A stretch of DNA of 64,000 nucleotides, taken from the NCBI RefSeq assembly GCF_003665095.1, contig NZ_RCHV01000002.1:3408001-3472000 (forward strand), given 5' to 3'. The position numbers were made by a program, and so were the translations under genes. This document shows, in pieces, positions 8,154 through 17,047 of the stretch. The DNA is from Streptomyces sp. Z26. GTDB lineage: Bacteria; Actinomycetota; Actinomycetes; Streptomycetales; Streptomycetaceae. The notes below the pieces were generated by a model. That model made no database searches and was not told the DNA's origin. It saw nothing but the letters and a program-made list of their open reading frames with translations. Positions within the stretch are counted from its first letter, which is position 1; each line of letters starts with the position of its first letter.

Positions 8154-10076
8154 GTGGACTACCAGACGCTCCAAGCCCTGGACCCCGGTGAGTTCGAGGA
8201 CGCGGCGGGCGGCTACCGCGGCACCAGCGAAATGGCCGGGCAGGCCAAGGACAACATCGACCATGAGATCACCGCCCGCATGCGCACCGACCTCGCGGGA
8301 CAGGCTCGGGACGCGGCACTCGGCCAACTCCGGCAGCTCTCGCGGAACTTCCACTACGCGCAGGTCGAGTGCGGCCTCGTGAGCGCCGCGCTGCGTGCCC
8401 TCGCCGCCGACTTCCGCGCCGCGAAGGCCACGCTGGACGGGGCGGTGGCGGACGCGCGGGCGCAGAAGCTCACGGTGAACCCCGACGGCTCGGTGACCTT
8501 CCCGGCGGGTGGCGACGCGGTGGACGGCGAGATCCCGGCGGGCGGGACGGTCACGGGAACACCGAAGGGAACGTCGAACGGTGAGCCGGGCGGCGGACCC
8601 GGAGCCGACACACCGACCCTCGACCCCAGCGGCACCGCGGGTGACCTGGCGGACGCACTGGAGCGGCAGGCGGCGCACGCCCACCCCAACCCGCACTACG
8701 GCGCGGCTGTCGCGTACGCCGACCGCATCGCCACCGCCGTACAGGAGGCCACCGAGGCCGACGAGAAGTGGGCACCGAAGCTCCGCAAACTCCGTGCGGA
8801 CGACGATCTCACGGTCTCGCACGCCGACTGGGCCGACGCGGGCCGCGACCTGAGCGCCGTACGGAAGGGCGCCGCCGACTACCTCGCCGACATCAACGGT
8901 CCACCGTCCGACGGCACTCCGAAGGAGAACGCCGAGTGGTGGCGGGGCCTGACCGCCGAGGAGCGGGACGCGTACGTCACACTCGACCCGGCGAGCGTCG
9001 GCCGCTTGGACGGCGTCCCCGCCACGGTCCGCGACGAGGCGAACCGTACGGTACTGGCCGAGACGCGCGGCACGTACGAGCTGGAACGGGCCGCGATCCC
9101 ACCGGAACCCGCGCGGTACGCCCCCAACCCGAACGGGTCGTACCCGGCGGCGGTGCAGACGGCGGCCTGGACGGACTGGAACGCGAAGTACGGCGCCCGC
9201 AAGGACTATCTGGACAGGGCGATCACGGCGATGCAGCGGATCGACGACCCTTTCGAAGGAAGGGCGGTTCCGCAGCACAAGAAGCTGTACGTTCTGGACT
9301 TCGACGCGAGCGGGGACGGCAAGGCGGTCGTGGCTCTGGGTGACCCGGACGCGGCCGACCACACAGCGGTCTTCGTCCCGGGCACGAACACGGAGATCGA
9401 AGGGCTCGACGGACAGATCGAACGGGTCAGCAAGTTGCAGGACGCGGCCATGGACCGGGCTCCCGGCGAAAGCGTCTCCACGATCAGCTGGCTCGGTTAC
9501 GACGCTCCCGAGTTCGGTCCCGCCGACGACCACGGACCTCCCGAGGTGAATCGCGACGTGGCAGGTCAGGGCCGGGCGGAGGAGGGAGCCCGAGACCTCA
9601 GGAGTTTCACTGAGGGGCTACGGCAGGCCCGCGAGGATTCCCCAGGGCATCTCACCGTCGTCGGGCACAGCTATGGCACGACGACGATCGGTGTCGCGGC
9701 GCGAGAGGGGCAGGGTCTCGATGCCGATGAGATCATCGCTCTGGGCAGTCCGGGCATGGGCGTGGACCACGCGGCCGAACTCCAGGTGGATCCGCGGCAC
9801 GTGTGGATCGGGTCGACCCAACAGGACCCCGTGGTGAAGCACCTGGCGGGTTTCACCCTGGGGGAGAACCCGGCCATGACGGACTTCGGTGGCCAGCCCA
9901 TGAAGGTCAACGACGGGGGCCACAGCAGTTACTGGGACGAGGACCGCGCCAGTCTCCGTAACCAAGGGAGAATCATTGCCGGGCTGAAGCCGGAACTCGG
10001 GCCCTTCTACGAACGGGGGGTGGCGCACAAGCCCGTCGACATCGGCCCCGACGGCCACCATCCTGTCATCGATTAA
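8154..10076 (+). CDS. DUF1023-type alpha/beta hydrolase
   Basis: The 640-aa protein starts at GTG with GGAGG twelve bases upstream. The N-terminal 130 residues are helical and WXG100-like. A Pro/Gly-rich linker follows, then a helical middle region, and finally an alpha/beta-hydrolase domain. There the nucleophile elbow V-V-G-H-S-Y-G-T-T places the catalytic serine at residue 506; later D-P and G-H-S segments could supply the acid and base. No signal peptide or membrane segment is seen. The helical N-terminus raises the possibility of type VII-like export, which is speculative. The substrate is unknown. A lipoprotein gene follows closely. Confidence 0.8.
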   Translation: MDYQTLQALDPGEFEDAAGGYRGTSEMAGQAKDNIDHEITARMRTDLAGQARDAALGQLRQLSRNFHYAQVECGLVSAALRALAADFRAAKATLDGAVADARAQKLTVNPDGSVTFPAGGDAVDGEIPAGGTVTGTPKGTSNGEPGGGPGADTPTLDPSGTAGDLADALERQAAHAHPNPHYGAAVAYADRIATAVQEATEADEKWAPKLRKLRADDDLTVSHADWADAGRDLSAVRKGAADYLADINGPPSDGTPKENAEWWRGLTAEERDAYVTLDPASVGRLDGVPATVRDEANRTVLAETRGTYELERAAIPPEPARYAPNPNGSYPAAVQTAAWTDWNAKYGARKDYLDRAITAMQRIDDPFEGRAVPQHKKLYVLDFDASGDGKAVVALGDPDAADHTAVFVPGTNTEIEGLDGQIERVSKLQDAAMDRAPGESVSTISWLGYDAPEFGPADDHGPPEVNRDVAGQGRAEEGARDLRSFTEGLRQAREDSPGHLTVVGHSYGTTTIGVAAREGQGLDADEIIALGSPGMGVDHAAELQVDPRHVWIGSTQQDPVVKHLAGFTLGENPAMTDFGGQPMKVNDGGHSSYWDEDRASLRNQGRIIAGLKPELGPFYERGVAHKPVDIGPDGHHPVID

Positions 10077-10099
10077 CCGCTCCGATCCGTTGGGCCAAC

Positions 10100-10636
10100 A
10101 TGCGTTCTTCCGTACGACCGTCAGCCCTCCGCGTGGCCGGTGGAGCAGTCCTGCTGTCATTCCTGCTGGGAGGTTGCGTGTCCGAGAAGGACGAGCCCAA
10201 CGAGCCCCTGCCCGTCATGAGCGAGAAGAAGAGCGAGGCGTGGGCGCGGCACTTCGCGGCGTCGATGGCCCGTTCCGCGCGCGTCATGGTGGACGACAGC
10301 ACCGAGCGTCCGAAGGTCCAGGGGTGTACGGGAAAGAACGGTGAGACCGCGGGCGACGGCCGCTTCTCCATGGACTACGCGGTACGCGCGCCGCTGCCCG
10401 TCGCCGACCACGCGACGGCGGTGGGGCGGGTGCGGGAGGCGTTGGAGGAGCGCGGTTACGAGATCACCGGATACCAGGAACTCCAGGGCGACGAGCCCTC
10501 GGTGATCCTCGAAGCCGTCAGCCGGAAGGACGGATTCAGCGTCGCGGTCGAAGGGCTCCCCTCCTCGGAGAGTTTGCTCTTCTCGGTGAGCACGCCGTGT
10601 CTCCTGCCCCCGGGAGCCAAGCAGGAGAAGGTCTGA
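10100..10636 (+). CDS. Putative lipoprotein
   Basis: The 178-aa product has a signal peptide with a basic start, a hydrophobic core and a lipobox L-L-G-G-C, so it should be lipidated at Cys26 and anchored outside the membrane. The mature part resembles small Streptomyces lipoproteins of unknown function and has further Cys residues (V-Q-G-C-T-G and S-T-P-C-L-L-P) that could form a disulfide. It starts 23 bp after the hydrolase stop and is followed by a strong terminator, closing a three-gene operon. Confidence 0.75.
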   Translation: MRSSVRPSALRVAGGAVLLSFLLGGCVSEKDEPNEPLPVMSEKKSEAWARHFAASMARSARVMVDDSTERPKVQGCTGKNGETAGDGRFSMDYAVRAPLPVADHATAVGRVREALEERGYEITGYQELQGDEPSVILEAVSRKDGFSVAVEGLPSSESLLFSVSTPCLLPPGAKQEKV

Positions 10637-10774
10637 GTCGGGGGACGTCACCGCGAGCTGTCATCAAGCTGACAGCAGCCACCCCCGCGCCCCGGCCCCC
10701 GGTCAACAGGGCGGTGCTGGACGGCCACCGCGCGCGCGGCACCATCCCGCTGCGGCAGCCCGACCCGTAGGTTC

Positions 10775-10802
10775 TTCGGCCTCCGCGCGAGCGGAGGCCG
10801 AA
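10775..10802 (+). terminator. Rho-independent-type hairpin
   Basis: A perfect 12-bp stem (TTCGGCCTCCGC / GCGGAGGCCGAA) with a GCGA loop, flanked by TTCT on the left and AAAA on the right, sits between the convergent lipoprotein and pterin-dehydratase genes. It can serve both strands. Confidence 0.8.
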
Positions 10803-10855
10803 AACCGGGTGAGGCGGGCGGTCGAGGCGAGCAGCGGGGTCACGGCGTCAGGGCG

Positions 10856-11170
10856 TCACGGCGCGCCCGCGTCGTGGGCCGCCGCGATGCGGTCGATACG
10901 GCGGGCGACGTCGAAGTCCGCCTCCGTCAGCCTGCTGCCCGCCGCGCGTGTGGTGACGCCGAACCGCACCAGCTCGAAGCGGAGGTCGACGTCCGCGTGG
11001 TGCCCCATCCGCCGCACCACGTCGGCGACGTGCACCACCATCGCCACGCCGCCGTCGAACGGGATGCGGAACGAGCGGGCGATCTCGTGCCCCACCCGCG
11101 TCCAGCCCGGCAACTCCCGCAACCGCGCCTCTATCTCGTCGTCCCTGAGCTCCACGGGCGCCTCGGACAC
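10856..11170 (-). CDS. 4a-hydroxytetrahydrobiopterin dehydratase (PCD/DCoH)
   Basis: The 104-aa protein has the length and motifs of pterin-4a-carbinolamine dehydratase: L-P-G-W-x-R near residue 20, F-x-F-P-x-F-like strands, and the active-site segment G-H-H-A-D-V-D-L-R with the paired histidines, followed by V-x-x-x-L-T-T-x-x-x-x-G-L-T-like residues. It recycles the pterin cofactor of aromatic amino-acid hydroxylases or acts in molybdopterin or folate-related chemistry. It lies alone, divergent from the following hypothetical gene. Confidence 0.85.
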   Translation of the reverse strand: MSEAPVELRDDEIEARLRELPGWTRVGHEIARSFRIPFDGGVAMVVHVADVVRRMGHHADVDLRFELVRFGVTTRAAGSRLTEADFDVARRIDRIAAAHDAGAP

Positions 11171-11517
11171 GTCGTCTCCTCACGGTGATCCGGAATCGTA
11201 GGCCGTCCCGGCCGGGGCATCCTGCCACGGATGTCGGCCGGACATCCAGAGCCCCCGACACCCTTCCCGGCCAGGGCATTTGCGGATTTCGACGGCCGAA
11301 ACGGGACCGGCGACCACCCCGGCGCGCACCCTCCGGCGGCCGGATGCGGACGCTCCCCCACGACGCGTGCACGCCCCCGTTCCCGCCCGTTCACGCACCC
11401 TTGCCCCCGCCCGTACGCGACGCCCTCCGCAACCGGGCCGCGCGCGGCGGGCGTCCCCGTACGGGAAGCGCCCCGCCGCGCGCGGTCGGGCGGGACGGAC
11501 GACGAGGGGGCGCGGGG
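11171..11517 (+). other. Intergenic region with inverted repeat
   Basis: This 347-bp divergent spacer separates the pterin dehydratase and the Gly-tailed protein. It contains an inverted repeat GGATGTC-N5-GACATCC (11230-11248) about 60 bp upstream of the dehydratase start, a possible operator. Long frames through it have poor codon bias and no ribosome sites, and I see no gene. Confidence 0.4.
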
Positions 11518-12576
11518 ATGAGCGACGGACACCTGTACACGGAGACTTCCCGGAACCCGTTCGCCCGGCTCGTACGGCTCGACGCCGCGGAGCTGCGCTC
11601 CGGCCCCCGCCGCACGCCGCTCGACGAACTCAACCTGCCCGCCATGGCCGACGCCTACCTCCGCGGCGGCTGGCTCGGCGCCGCAGGCGCCGAACGCCCG
11701 CTCGCGCACCTCCCCGAGGCCCGCGGCAGCGTCCCGGTCACCCGCGTCTCCGGCTCGTCGACGCTCCTGAAGCCGCGCCGCGCCGCCGAGTTCGCGCGGA
11801 CACTGGGCGAACTCGCCGTGCACCGCTCCGGCGGCCCCGAGGAGATCGGACGGCTCGCCGCCGCGGCGCGCGCGGTCGGCGTACCGCTGTGGATCGCCCG
11901 GCGCACCGCGCCCGGCAGCCACGGCCCGGTGACGGTCGCGGTGGACCGGCGCTCCGCGCGCGCGGACGTGTGGGCGGAGGGCGCGCCCACCGTACGGCTG
12001 CGCGCGCCCCACGGTGTCTCCCTGGACCGCCGGAACCCGTCCCGCAACCTGGAGTTCGCCCTCGACGGCGAGCCCGCCGTACTGACCGTCGAGACCGGCC
12101 GCGTGCTGGCGCGGGACCGCGTGACCCTCGTCTGCGGCCACCGCCGGTGGGAGCTGCGGGAACACGTCAGGCGCAGCTCCCGGCTCCTGCGCGACGGCGT
12201 ACGGGTCGCGGTGCTCACCCGCCCCGACCGGCCGGTCGGACGCGCGCCGCTGCTGCCGCTGGCGGACGTGGCGTACGGGGACACGGAGCCGGTGGACGAG
12301 GTGGTGGCGCACGCGCTCGCGGTGGCGTTCGGGCTGGGCGACAGCACCGGCACCGTCCGCTTCCCCGACCACGGCGGGCGGGAACGGCCCGGCGACCCGG
12401 AGCTGTGGGGCGAGCCGTGGTTCACGGGGGTGGGGTCCGGACGCGGGGACTCCGGTCCGGGTGCCGCGGACGACGGCTGGGGTGGCGGCGAAGGGGGAGA
12501 CGGCGGAGGCGGTGACGGAGGCGGCGGAAGCGACGGGGGAGGGGGCGACAGCGGGGGCGGCGGGGGCGGCGACTGA
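11518..12576 (+). CDS. Hypothetical protein with Gly-rich C-terminal tail
   Basis: The 352-aa product is not one I recognise. Residues 1-290 have the composition of a soluble folded domain, with many Arg and Val and repeated beta-strand-like segments. The last 45 residues are almost entirely Gly with Asp and Ser. That kind of tail occurs on several Streptomyces membrane-associated or surface proteins, but no signal peptide or membrane helix is present here. The ATG is chosen because it starts the region of good codon bias and follows a G-rich stretch. It is convergent with the antiporter operon. Confidence 0.6.
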   Translation: MSDGHLYTETSRNPFARLVRLDAAELRSGPRRTPLDELNLPAMADAYLRGGWLGAAGAERPLAHLPEARGSVPVTRVSGSSTLLKPRRAAEFARTLGELAVHRSGGPEEIGRLAAAARAVGVPLWIARRTAPGSHGPVTVAVDRRSARADVWAEGAPTVRLRAPHGVSLDRRNPSRNLEFALDGEPAVLTVETGRVLARDRVTLVCGHRRWELREHVRRSSRLLRDGVRVAVLTRPDRPVGRAPLLPLADVAYGDTEPVDEVVAHALAVAFGLGDSTGTVRFPDHGGRERPGDPELWGEPWFTGVGSGRGDSGPGAADDGWGGGEGGDGGGGDGGGGSDGGGGDSGGGGGGD

Positions 12577-12612
12577 CGCGCGGGCAACCCGTACGTACGC
12601 CCCCGCCCGCAC

Positions 12613-12658
12613 GACTCGGCCCGTACGGACCCCCGTCCCGTACGGGCCGCCGCGAGTC
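12613..12658 (+). terminator. Bidirectional terminator hairpin
   Basis: A 12-bp stem (CGGCCCGTACGG at 12617-12628 with CCGTACGGGCCG at 12638-12649) is extended by an outer GACTCG/CGAGTC pair. It lies between the convergent hypothetical and antiporter genes and lacks a clear T-run, as is common in Streptomyces. Confidence 0.6.
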
Positions 12659-12667
12659 AGTCGCGGG

Positions 12668-14062
12668 TCAGCCGTGCGTGCCGCTGGACGCCGGGTCCGA
12701 CGCGGGCTCGGCACCGACGGCGCCGACCGCCCCGGAGCCACCGTCGTCGGCGCTCCCCGTACCCGTACCGGCGCCCGTACCCGCGTCCGCTCCCGCGCGG
12801 TCCGCCCCGGTGTCCGAACCCCCCGCCTCCGCGCCGGTCCTCGCCTCCTCGACGGCCTCCGCCGCCGCGGCACCGGCCGCCGCCGTCGCCGGGTTCACCG
12901 GGGTCGACGGCTTCGACTTCCCGAAGCGCCGCGCCAGCGGCTCCGTCCAACGCGCCGTCAGCGGCCCGAGGATGACCAGGATCAGCACGTACGCCGTGGC
13001 CAGCGAACCGATCCGCGGCTCCTCCGCGACCGCCAGCCCCGCGATGACGATGGAGAACTCGCCGCGCGCCACCAGCGTGCCACCGGCCCGCCAGCGGCCC
13101 TTCGTACCGATGTCCGCGCGCCGCGCCGCGTACCAGCCCGTCGCGATCTTCGTGCAGACCGACACCAGCGCCAGGATCAGCGCGGGCACCAGCACCGGCG
13201 GGATGTCGGTCGGGTCGGTGTTCAGGCCGAAGAAGACGAAGAAGACGGCGGCGAACAGGTCGCGCAGCGGCGTCAGGATGTTGAACGCGCCCTCCGCGAC
13301 CTCCCCCGACAGCGCGATGCCGACGAGGAACGCGCCGACCGCCGCCGACACCTGGAGGTCCTGCGCCACACCCGCGACCAGCAGCGTCAGCCCGAGGACG
13401 ACGAGCAGCAGCATCTCCGGGTTGTCCGACGAGACGGCCTTGCTGATGAGCCGTCCGTGCCGCAGCGCGACGTACAGGACGGCGCTCACAGTGCCCAGCG
13501 AGATCAGTACGGTGAGGCTGCCGCCCGCCAGGCTGACCCCGGCCAGCAGGGCGGTGAGGATCGGCAGGTAGATGGCCATCGCCAGGTCCTCGAGGACGAG
13601 GACGCCGAGGATGACGGGTGTCTCGCGGTTGCCGAGGCGTCCGAGGTCGCCGAGCACCTTCGCGATCACGCCGGACGACGAGATCCAGGTGACACCGGCC
13701 AGGGCCACCGCCGCCACCGGGCCCCAGCCCAGGATGAGCGCGGCGGCGGCACCGGGCAGGGCGTTCAGCCCGAAGTCCACCGCCCCCGACGGGTACTGCG
13801 TCTTGAGCGTCGTCACCAGCTCGGACGCGCTGTACTCCAATCCGAGCAGGAGCAGCAGCAGGATGACGCCGATCTCCGCGCCGGTCGCGATGAACTCCTC
13901 GCTCGCGCCCATCGGCAGCAGCCCGCCGTGGCCGAACGCGAGCCCCGCCAGCAGGTAGAGCGGGATCGGTGAGAAGCCGATGCGTACGGCGAAGCGGCCG
14001 AGGATGCCCAGGCCGAGGATGACTGCACCGAGTTCGATGAGCAGGGCGGTGGTGTCGTGCAC
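12668..14062 (-). CDS. CPA2 cation:proton antiporter
   Basis: The 464-aa protein is a monovalent cation:proton antiporter of the CPA2/KefB type with about 12-13 membrane segments. Typical segments include P-L-Y-L-L-A-G-L-A-F-G and an interrupted helix region with G-A-F-L-V-G-I-A-L. The last 75 residues form an Ala/Gly/Asp-rich cytosolic tail and, unlike KefB, contain no RCK nucleotide-binding domain. That function is supplied by the small upstream gene, whose stop is 6 bp from this start. The pair matches the B. subtilis YhaU/YhaT (KhtU/KhtT) arrangement, a potassium/proton exchanger controlled by a separate RCK_C subunit. Confidence 0.88.
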   Translation of the reverse strand: MHDTTALLIELGAVILGLGILGRFAVRIGFSPIPLYLLAGLAFGHGGLLPMGASEEFIATGAEIGVILLLLLLGLEYSASELVTTLKTQYPSGAVDFGLNALPGAAAALILGWGPVAAVALAGVTWISSSGVIAKVLGDLGRLGNRETPVILGVLVLEDLAMAIYLPILTALLAGVSLAGGSLTVLISLGTVSAVLYVALRHGRLISKAVSSDNPEMLLLVVLGLTLLVAGVAQDLQVSAAVGAFLVGIALSGEVAEGAFNILTPLRDLFAAVFFVFFGLNTDPTDIPPVLVPALILALVSVCTKIATGWYAARRADIGTKGRWRAGGTLVARGEFSIVIAGLAVAEEPRIGSLATAYVLILVILGPLTARWTEPLARRFGKSKPSTPVNPATAAAGAAAAEAVEEARTGAEAGGSDTGADRAGADAGTGAGTGTGSADDGGSGAVGAVGAEPASDPASSGTHG

Positions 14063-14068
14063 GGGCTT

Positions 14069-14554
14069 CTATCCTCCGGCGATCAGTTCGGCGACGGCGT
14101 CGACGCCCTCGCGAGTGCCGACGACGACGAGGACGTCGCCGGTGGCGAAACGGAAGTCGGGGGTGGGGGACGGTTCTGCGGACGTGCGGCGCAGTACGGC
14201 GACGATCGACGCGCCGGTGCGCGACCGCACCTGCGTGTCACCGAGGGTCCGGCCGCTGTACGGCGACTTGGCCGTCACCGGGATGTGCTCGGTGACGAGG
14301 TCGATCTCGACGTGCTGCTTGAGGTGCGCGACCGGGTCGGGGGTGAGGAGTTTGGCCAGCACGGTCGCCTCGTGGGGCGCGAGCGGGGCGGCGTCCTTGC
14401 AGGCGTCGTCGTCCTCGGGGTCGTGGAAGGCGAGGATGCGGCGCCCGTCCTGGTGCACGACCACGGACAGGTGGTGCCCCGCGTCGGTGCTGAGGTCGTA
14501 GCGGGCGCCGACCCCGGGCAGGCTGGTCTTGCGGGGGTGGGCGGTGCGCTCCAT
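14069..14554 (-). CDS. RCK_C/TrkA-C regulatory subunit of antiporter
   Basis: This 161-aa protein has an N-terminal KhtT-like domain (residues 1-70) and a C-terminal TrkA-C (RCK_C) domain with L-G-D-T-Q-V-R-S-R-T-G-A-S-I-V-A-V and D-V-L-V-V-V-G-T. Such domains bind nucleotides such as c-di-AMP in the KhtT family and gate the antiporter. GGAG lies six bases before the ATG, which excludes longer upstream frames. It is the first gene of a two-gene operon with the antiporter. Confidence 0.85.
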   Translation of the reverse strand: MERTAHPRKTSLPGVGARYDLSTDAGHHLSVVVHQDGRRILAFHDPEDDDACKDAAPLAPHEATVLAKLLTPDPVAHLKQHVEIDLVTEHIPVTAKSPYSGRTLGDTQVRSRTGASIVAVLRRTSAEPSPTPDFRFATGDVLVVVGTREGVDAVAELIAGG

Positions 14555-15095
14555 ACGGGGCTCCAAGTGGACGTGGCAGTTCGCTGTTCCGTTGAACGTT
14601 TCCGCGTGGGCTGTCCGGTACACGTACGGCGGACCCCGGCGGGCGCCCCGTGGAACCGCTCGCGCGGCACCGCGTACGGACCCGTGTGGTGCGGGCGCAC
14701 GGCTCGCGTACGGACCCTGGTGTGCGGGGGCGCACCGACGGGTGCGTACGGCACGGGAGTTCCCGCCCCGTGACGCCCCCGCCGGAACGCTCCCGCACGG
14801 CCGCGGACGACCCCGCGTCCCGTGGCGCCGGGCCGGGCGGAACCGCCCGACCCCCGCCTCGGGAACGGGCTGTCGGCCCCCGCCTCGCACACCGCACAGC
14901 CGTGTGGAACCCGTTGCTTGACCAGTACATTACCTGGCGGCAGAAGAGGCATTTACGGCCAGAGCACGCCATCGGGGGCGATAATTCCCGTGAATTCGAG
15001 GCAACCCTCCTCTTCGCGGGCGCGTCCTCCCGTGCGGCGCGTACCTCCTGTCACCGTCCGGCGACGGACTGGTGACCATGCCCGATTTGGCGCCT
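14555..15095 (+). other. Long divergent intergenic region
   Basis: About 540 bp lie between the antiporter-regulator start and the ArsR promoter. The left two thirds are GC-rich with no convincing gene in any frame. The right third (about 14,910-15,000) is markedly AT-richer and includes TTGACC and GATAAT boxes that are not well spaced to each other. It probably holds the divergent promoters. Confidence 0.4.
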
Positions 15096-15115
15096 GTATC
15101 GACAAGTGTCAACAT
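15096..15115 (+). promoter_or_regulatory. Probable ArsR operator
   Basis: An AT-rich imperfect palindrome centred on GACA-AG-TGTC lies 6 bp upstream of the arsR-like start. Size and position match the 12-2-12-type operators of SmtB/ArsR repressors, so autoregulation is likely. With no ribosome site visible between it and the ATG, the transcript may be leaderless. Confidence 0.55.
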
Positions 15116-15121
15116 AGGTCC

Positions 15122-15688
15122 ATGCCGAAAGCGACGGAGCCGCCACCCTCCGAACCCGCCGTTCCGCGCTGCCCGCCCCTCGTCGAACCCGGCCTGTCGC
15201 TCGCGGACGCGGCGACCATGGCGGCGACGTTCAAGGCGCTCTCCGACCCGGCCCGCGTCCTCCTCTTCTCCCGCGTCGCGTCGCACCCCGGCGGCGAGGC
15301 GTGCGTCTGCGACCTCGGCGACGTCGGGGTCTCCCAGCCGACGGTCTCCCACCACCTCAAGAAGCTGCGCGAGGCCGGACTCCTGACGTCCGAGCGGCGC
15401 GGTACGTGGGTGTACTACCGGGTGGCGCCCGGCGTCCTCGCGGCGATGGGCGCGATGCTCGCGGAGGCCGAGGACGGCGCGATCGGCCACGGGGCGTCGC
15501 GGGGCGCGGAGGCGGGCACGTCCGCGCGCGGACGCGGGCGCGGGGCCGGGCGGCCCGCGTCGCGCGCCGCGGCCACCGCGACGGCCATCGCGGCGGCCGC
15601 GGCGGCGACCACGCCGAAGGCCGTGCCCGCCACCGCACCCGGGCCCGTACCGGCGGTCGACCCGCCCCGCACCCGCACCCGGCGGTGA
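15122..15688 (+). CDS. ArsR-family regulator with CVC motif and Ala-rich tail
   Basis: The 188-aa protein has a classic ArsR winged helix. A-L-S-D-P-A-R-V-L-L-F precedes the metalloid-binding motif A-C-V-C-D-L at about residue 60, followed by the recognition helix S-Q-P-T-V-S-H-H-L-K-K-L. The CxC at this position is the arsenite/antimonite sensor of ArsR proteins. The domain ends near residue 110. The remaining 75 residues are an unusual Arg/Gly- then Ala/Pro-rich extension of unknown role. No arsenic efflux or reductase gene is adjacent. Confidence 0.82.
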   Translation: MPKATEPPPSEPAVPRCPPLVEPGLSLADAATMAATFKALSDPARVLLFSRVASHPGGEACVCDLGDVGVSQPTVSHHLKKLREAGLLTSERRGTWVYYRVAPGVLAAMGAMLAEAEDGAIGHGASRGAEAGTSARGRGRGAGRPASRAAATATAIAAAAAATTPKAVPATAPGPVPAVDPPRTRTRR

Positions 15689-15833
15689 TCCGGGCGGCGC
15701 CCGCCCGCCCGCGGCGCCCGCCCGTCACTCCGCTGCACCCGCTCCGCTCGCACACCCGCCCGTACGCGCCTTGGCTTGGGGGGCCGCGACCGCACCCCCG
15801 CGCGCGGCACCGGCGAGCCAAGGAGTCACCGCC

Positions 15834-16259
15834 ATGAGCGCAGCGGCCGGACTCGCGCTGACGATGGTCGGCGCCGTCCTCAGGTACGCCATCACCTGGG
15901 ACAGTCCGTGGGTCGACCTCCGGACACTCGGCACGATCCTCATGGGCGGCGGCCTGCTGGGCCTGGCCCTCGCGGCGGCCCGCGCCCACGGCGCCCGCCG
16001 TACAAGCAGCACCCCGGCGCCGTACGCCGGTTCCGCGCCGTACGAGACCCCGCAGCCGTACGAACCCGCCCCGTACGACCCGTACCCGGAGACCCCCGCG
16101 GGCCCCGGCGGTCCCGGCGACCCCGACGGGCCCGACGGGCCCTACGCGGCGCACGATCCGGCCGCCCGCTTCCGGCCGTTCGACCCGCACCTCGACGCGC
16201 GCCAGGAGCTGCCGCGCGACCCGTACGACCCGCGCGACGGCAGCGGCCCCCGCTGGTGA
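15834..16259 (+). CDS. Small two-TM protein with Tyr/Pro-rich tail (DUF6458-like)
   Basis: The 141-aa protein has two membrane segments (about 5-20 and 31-48) with the pattern L-R-Y-A-I-T-W-D, then D-L-R-T-L-G-T-I-L-M-G-G-G-L-L-G, resembling the DUF6458 family of small actinobacterial membrane proteins. The rest is a Pro/Tyr/Asp-rich cytosolic tail with several A-P-Y and E-P-Y repeats. The ATG follows AGGAG by nine bases. Function is unknown. Confidence 0.6.
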   Translation: MSAAAGLALTMVGAVLRYAITWDSPWVDLRTLGTILMGGGLLGLALAAARAHGARRTSSTPAPYAGSAPYETPQPYEPAPYDPYPETPAGPGGPGDPDGPDGPYAAHDPAARFRPFDPHLDARQELPRDPYDPRDGSGPRW

Positions 16260-16293
16260 CCGCGCGCCTGGACGGCGCCGACCGCGTGCCCGG

Positions 16294-16704
16294 TCAGTCC
16301 TGGCGCGTGGAGAGGCGGTAGAGGACCGCCGGGGCGACGCCCGCCGCGACCAGGAGCCCCAGCACCGACGACCACAGCACGCTCGGCCCGGTCAGGGCGG
16401 AGAGGTAGCCGACGCCGATCCCGCACGCCGCCCCGTACCCGGCGGCCCGCGGCTCCGCCGGCACCGACGGCCGTACGGCGGCGAGCGCCGCCAGCACGAG
16501 CGCGGCCAGCACGCCCGACACCAGGCCGACCACGGTGGCCGCGGTGGTGAACCGTTCGTCGCGCGCGAGGAACCAGGCGTACGCCCCGTACGCGACACCG
16601 GCCAGCAGCGGCAGCGTCCACCACGCGGCGCCGTGCCGCCGTTCCGTCCGCGGCCCCGGCGCGCGTACGAGCGCGGGGGCACGCGCTTGCGCGTGTGCGT
16701 GCAT
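16294..16704 (-). CDS. Integral membrane protein, unknown function
   Basis: The 136-aa protein starts at the ATG preceded six bases upstream by GGAG. A basic N-terminus (residues 1-25, rich in Ala, Arg and His) is followed by about four membrane segments. They run from A-A-W-W-T-L-P-L-L-A-G-V through A-T-V-V-G-L-V-S-G-V and G-Y-G-A-A-C-G-I-G-V to S-S-V-L-G-L-L-V-A-A-G-V. I do not recognise a family. It is convergent with the DUF6458-like gene. Confidence 0.6.
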   Translation of the reverse strand: MHAHAQARAPALVRAPGPRTERRHGAAWWTLPLLAGVAYGAYAWFLARDERFTTAATVVGLVSGVLAALVLAALAAVRPSVPAEPRAAGYGAACGIGVGYLSALTGPSVLWSSVLGLLVAAGVAPAVLYRLSTRQD

Positions 16705-17045
16705 GACGGGCTCCTCTCGTCGTCCCCCGCCGTCCGCCCCTACCAGGGCACACCCGCGCCCACCACCCGGCAACTCGAACACGTACGCCGTCCGCGCCGC
16801 CCCTCCGCGCGGGCGCCGACTCCCGCTCCCGGCAGGCCCGTTGGGGCCGCTGCGGGCGTGCGGCGCACGGCGAGGGGCGACCCCGCGCCACTCTTTCGGG
16901 TACGACCGCGACGGCCGCCGCGCCCTCCCGTACCGCCCGCTCCCGCCGCGCCGCCCGGCGCGCGGAAGACGCTCCCGCGCCCGTACGCGACGGAGAGCTG
17001 TCGCCGCATGGCTGCGCCTGACACCGCTTGCCCGGTAGGCTTTCC
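16705..17045 (+). other. Intergenic region, nothing recognised
   Basis: About 340 bp between the divergent membrane-protein gene and the 98-aa conserved gene contain no frame with a ribosome site and normal codon bias. A TAGGCT box lies 6-12 bp ahead of the GTG at 17048 and may be the -10 of a leaderless transcript. Confidence 0.4.
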
Positions 17046-17047
17046 GT

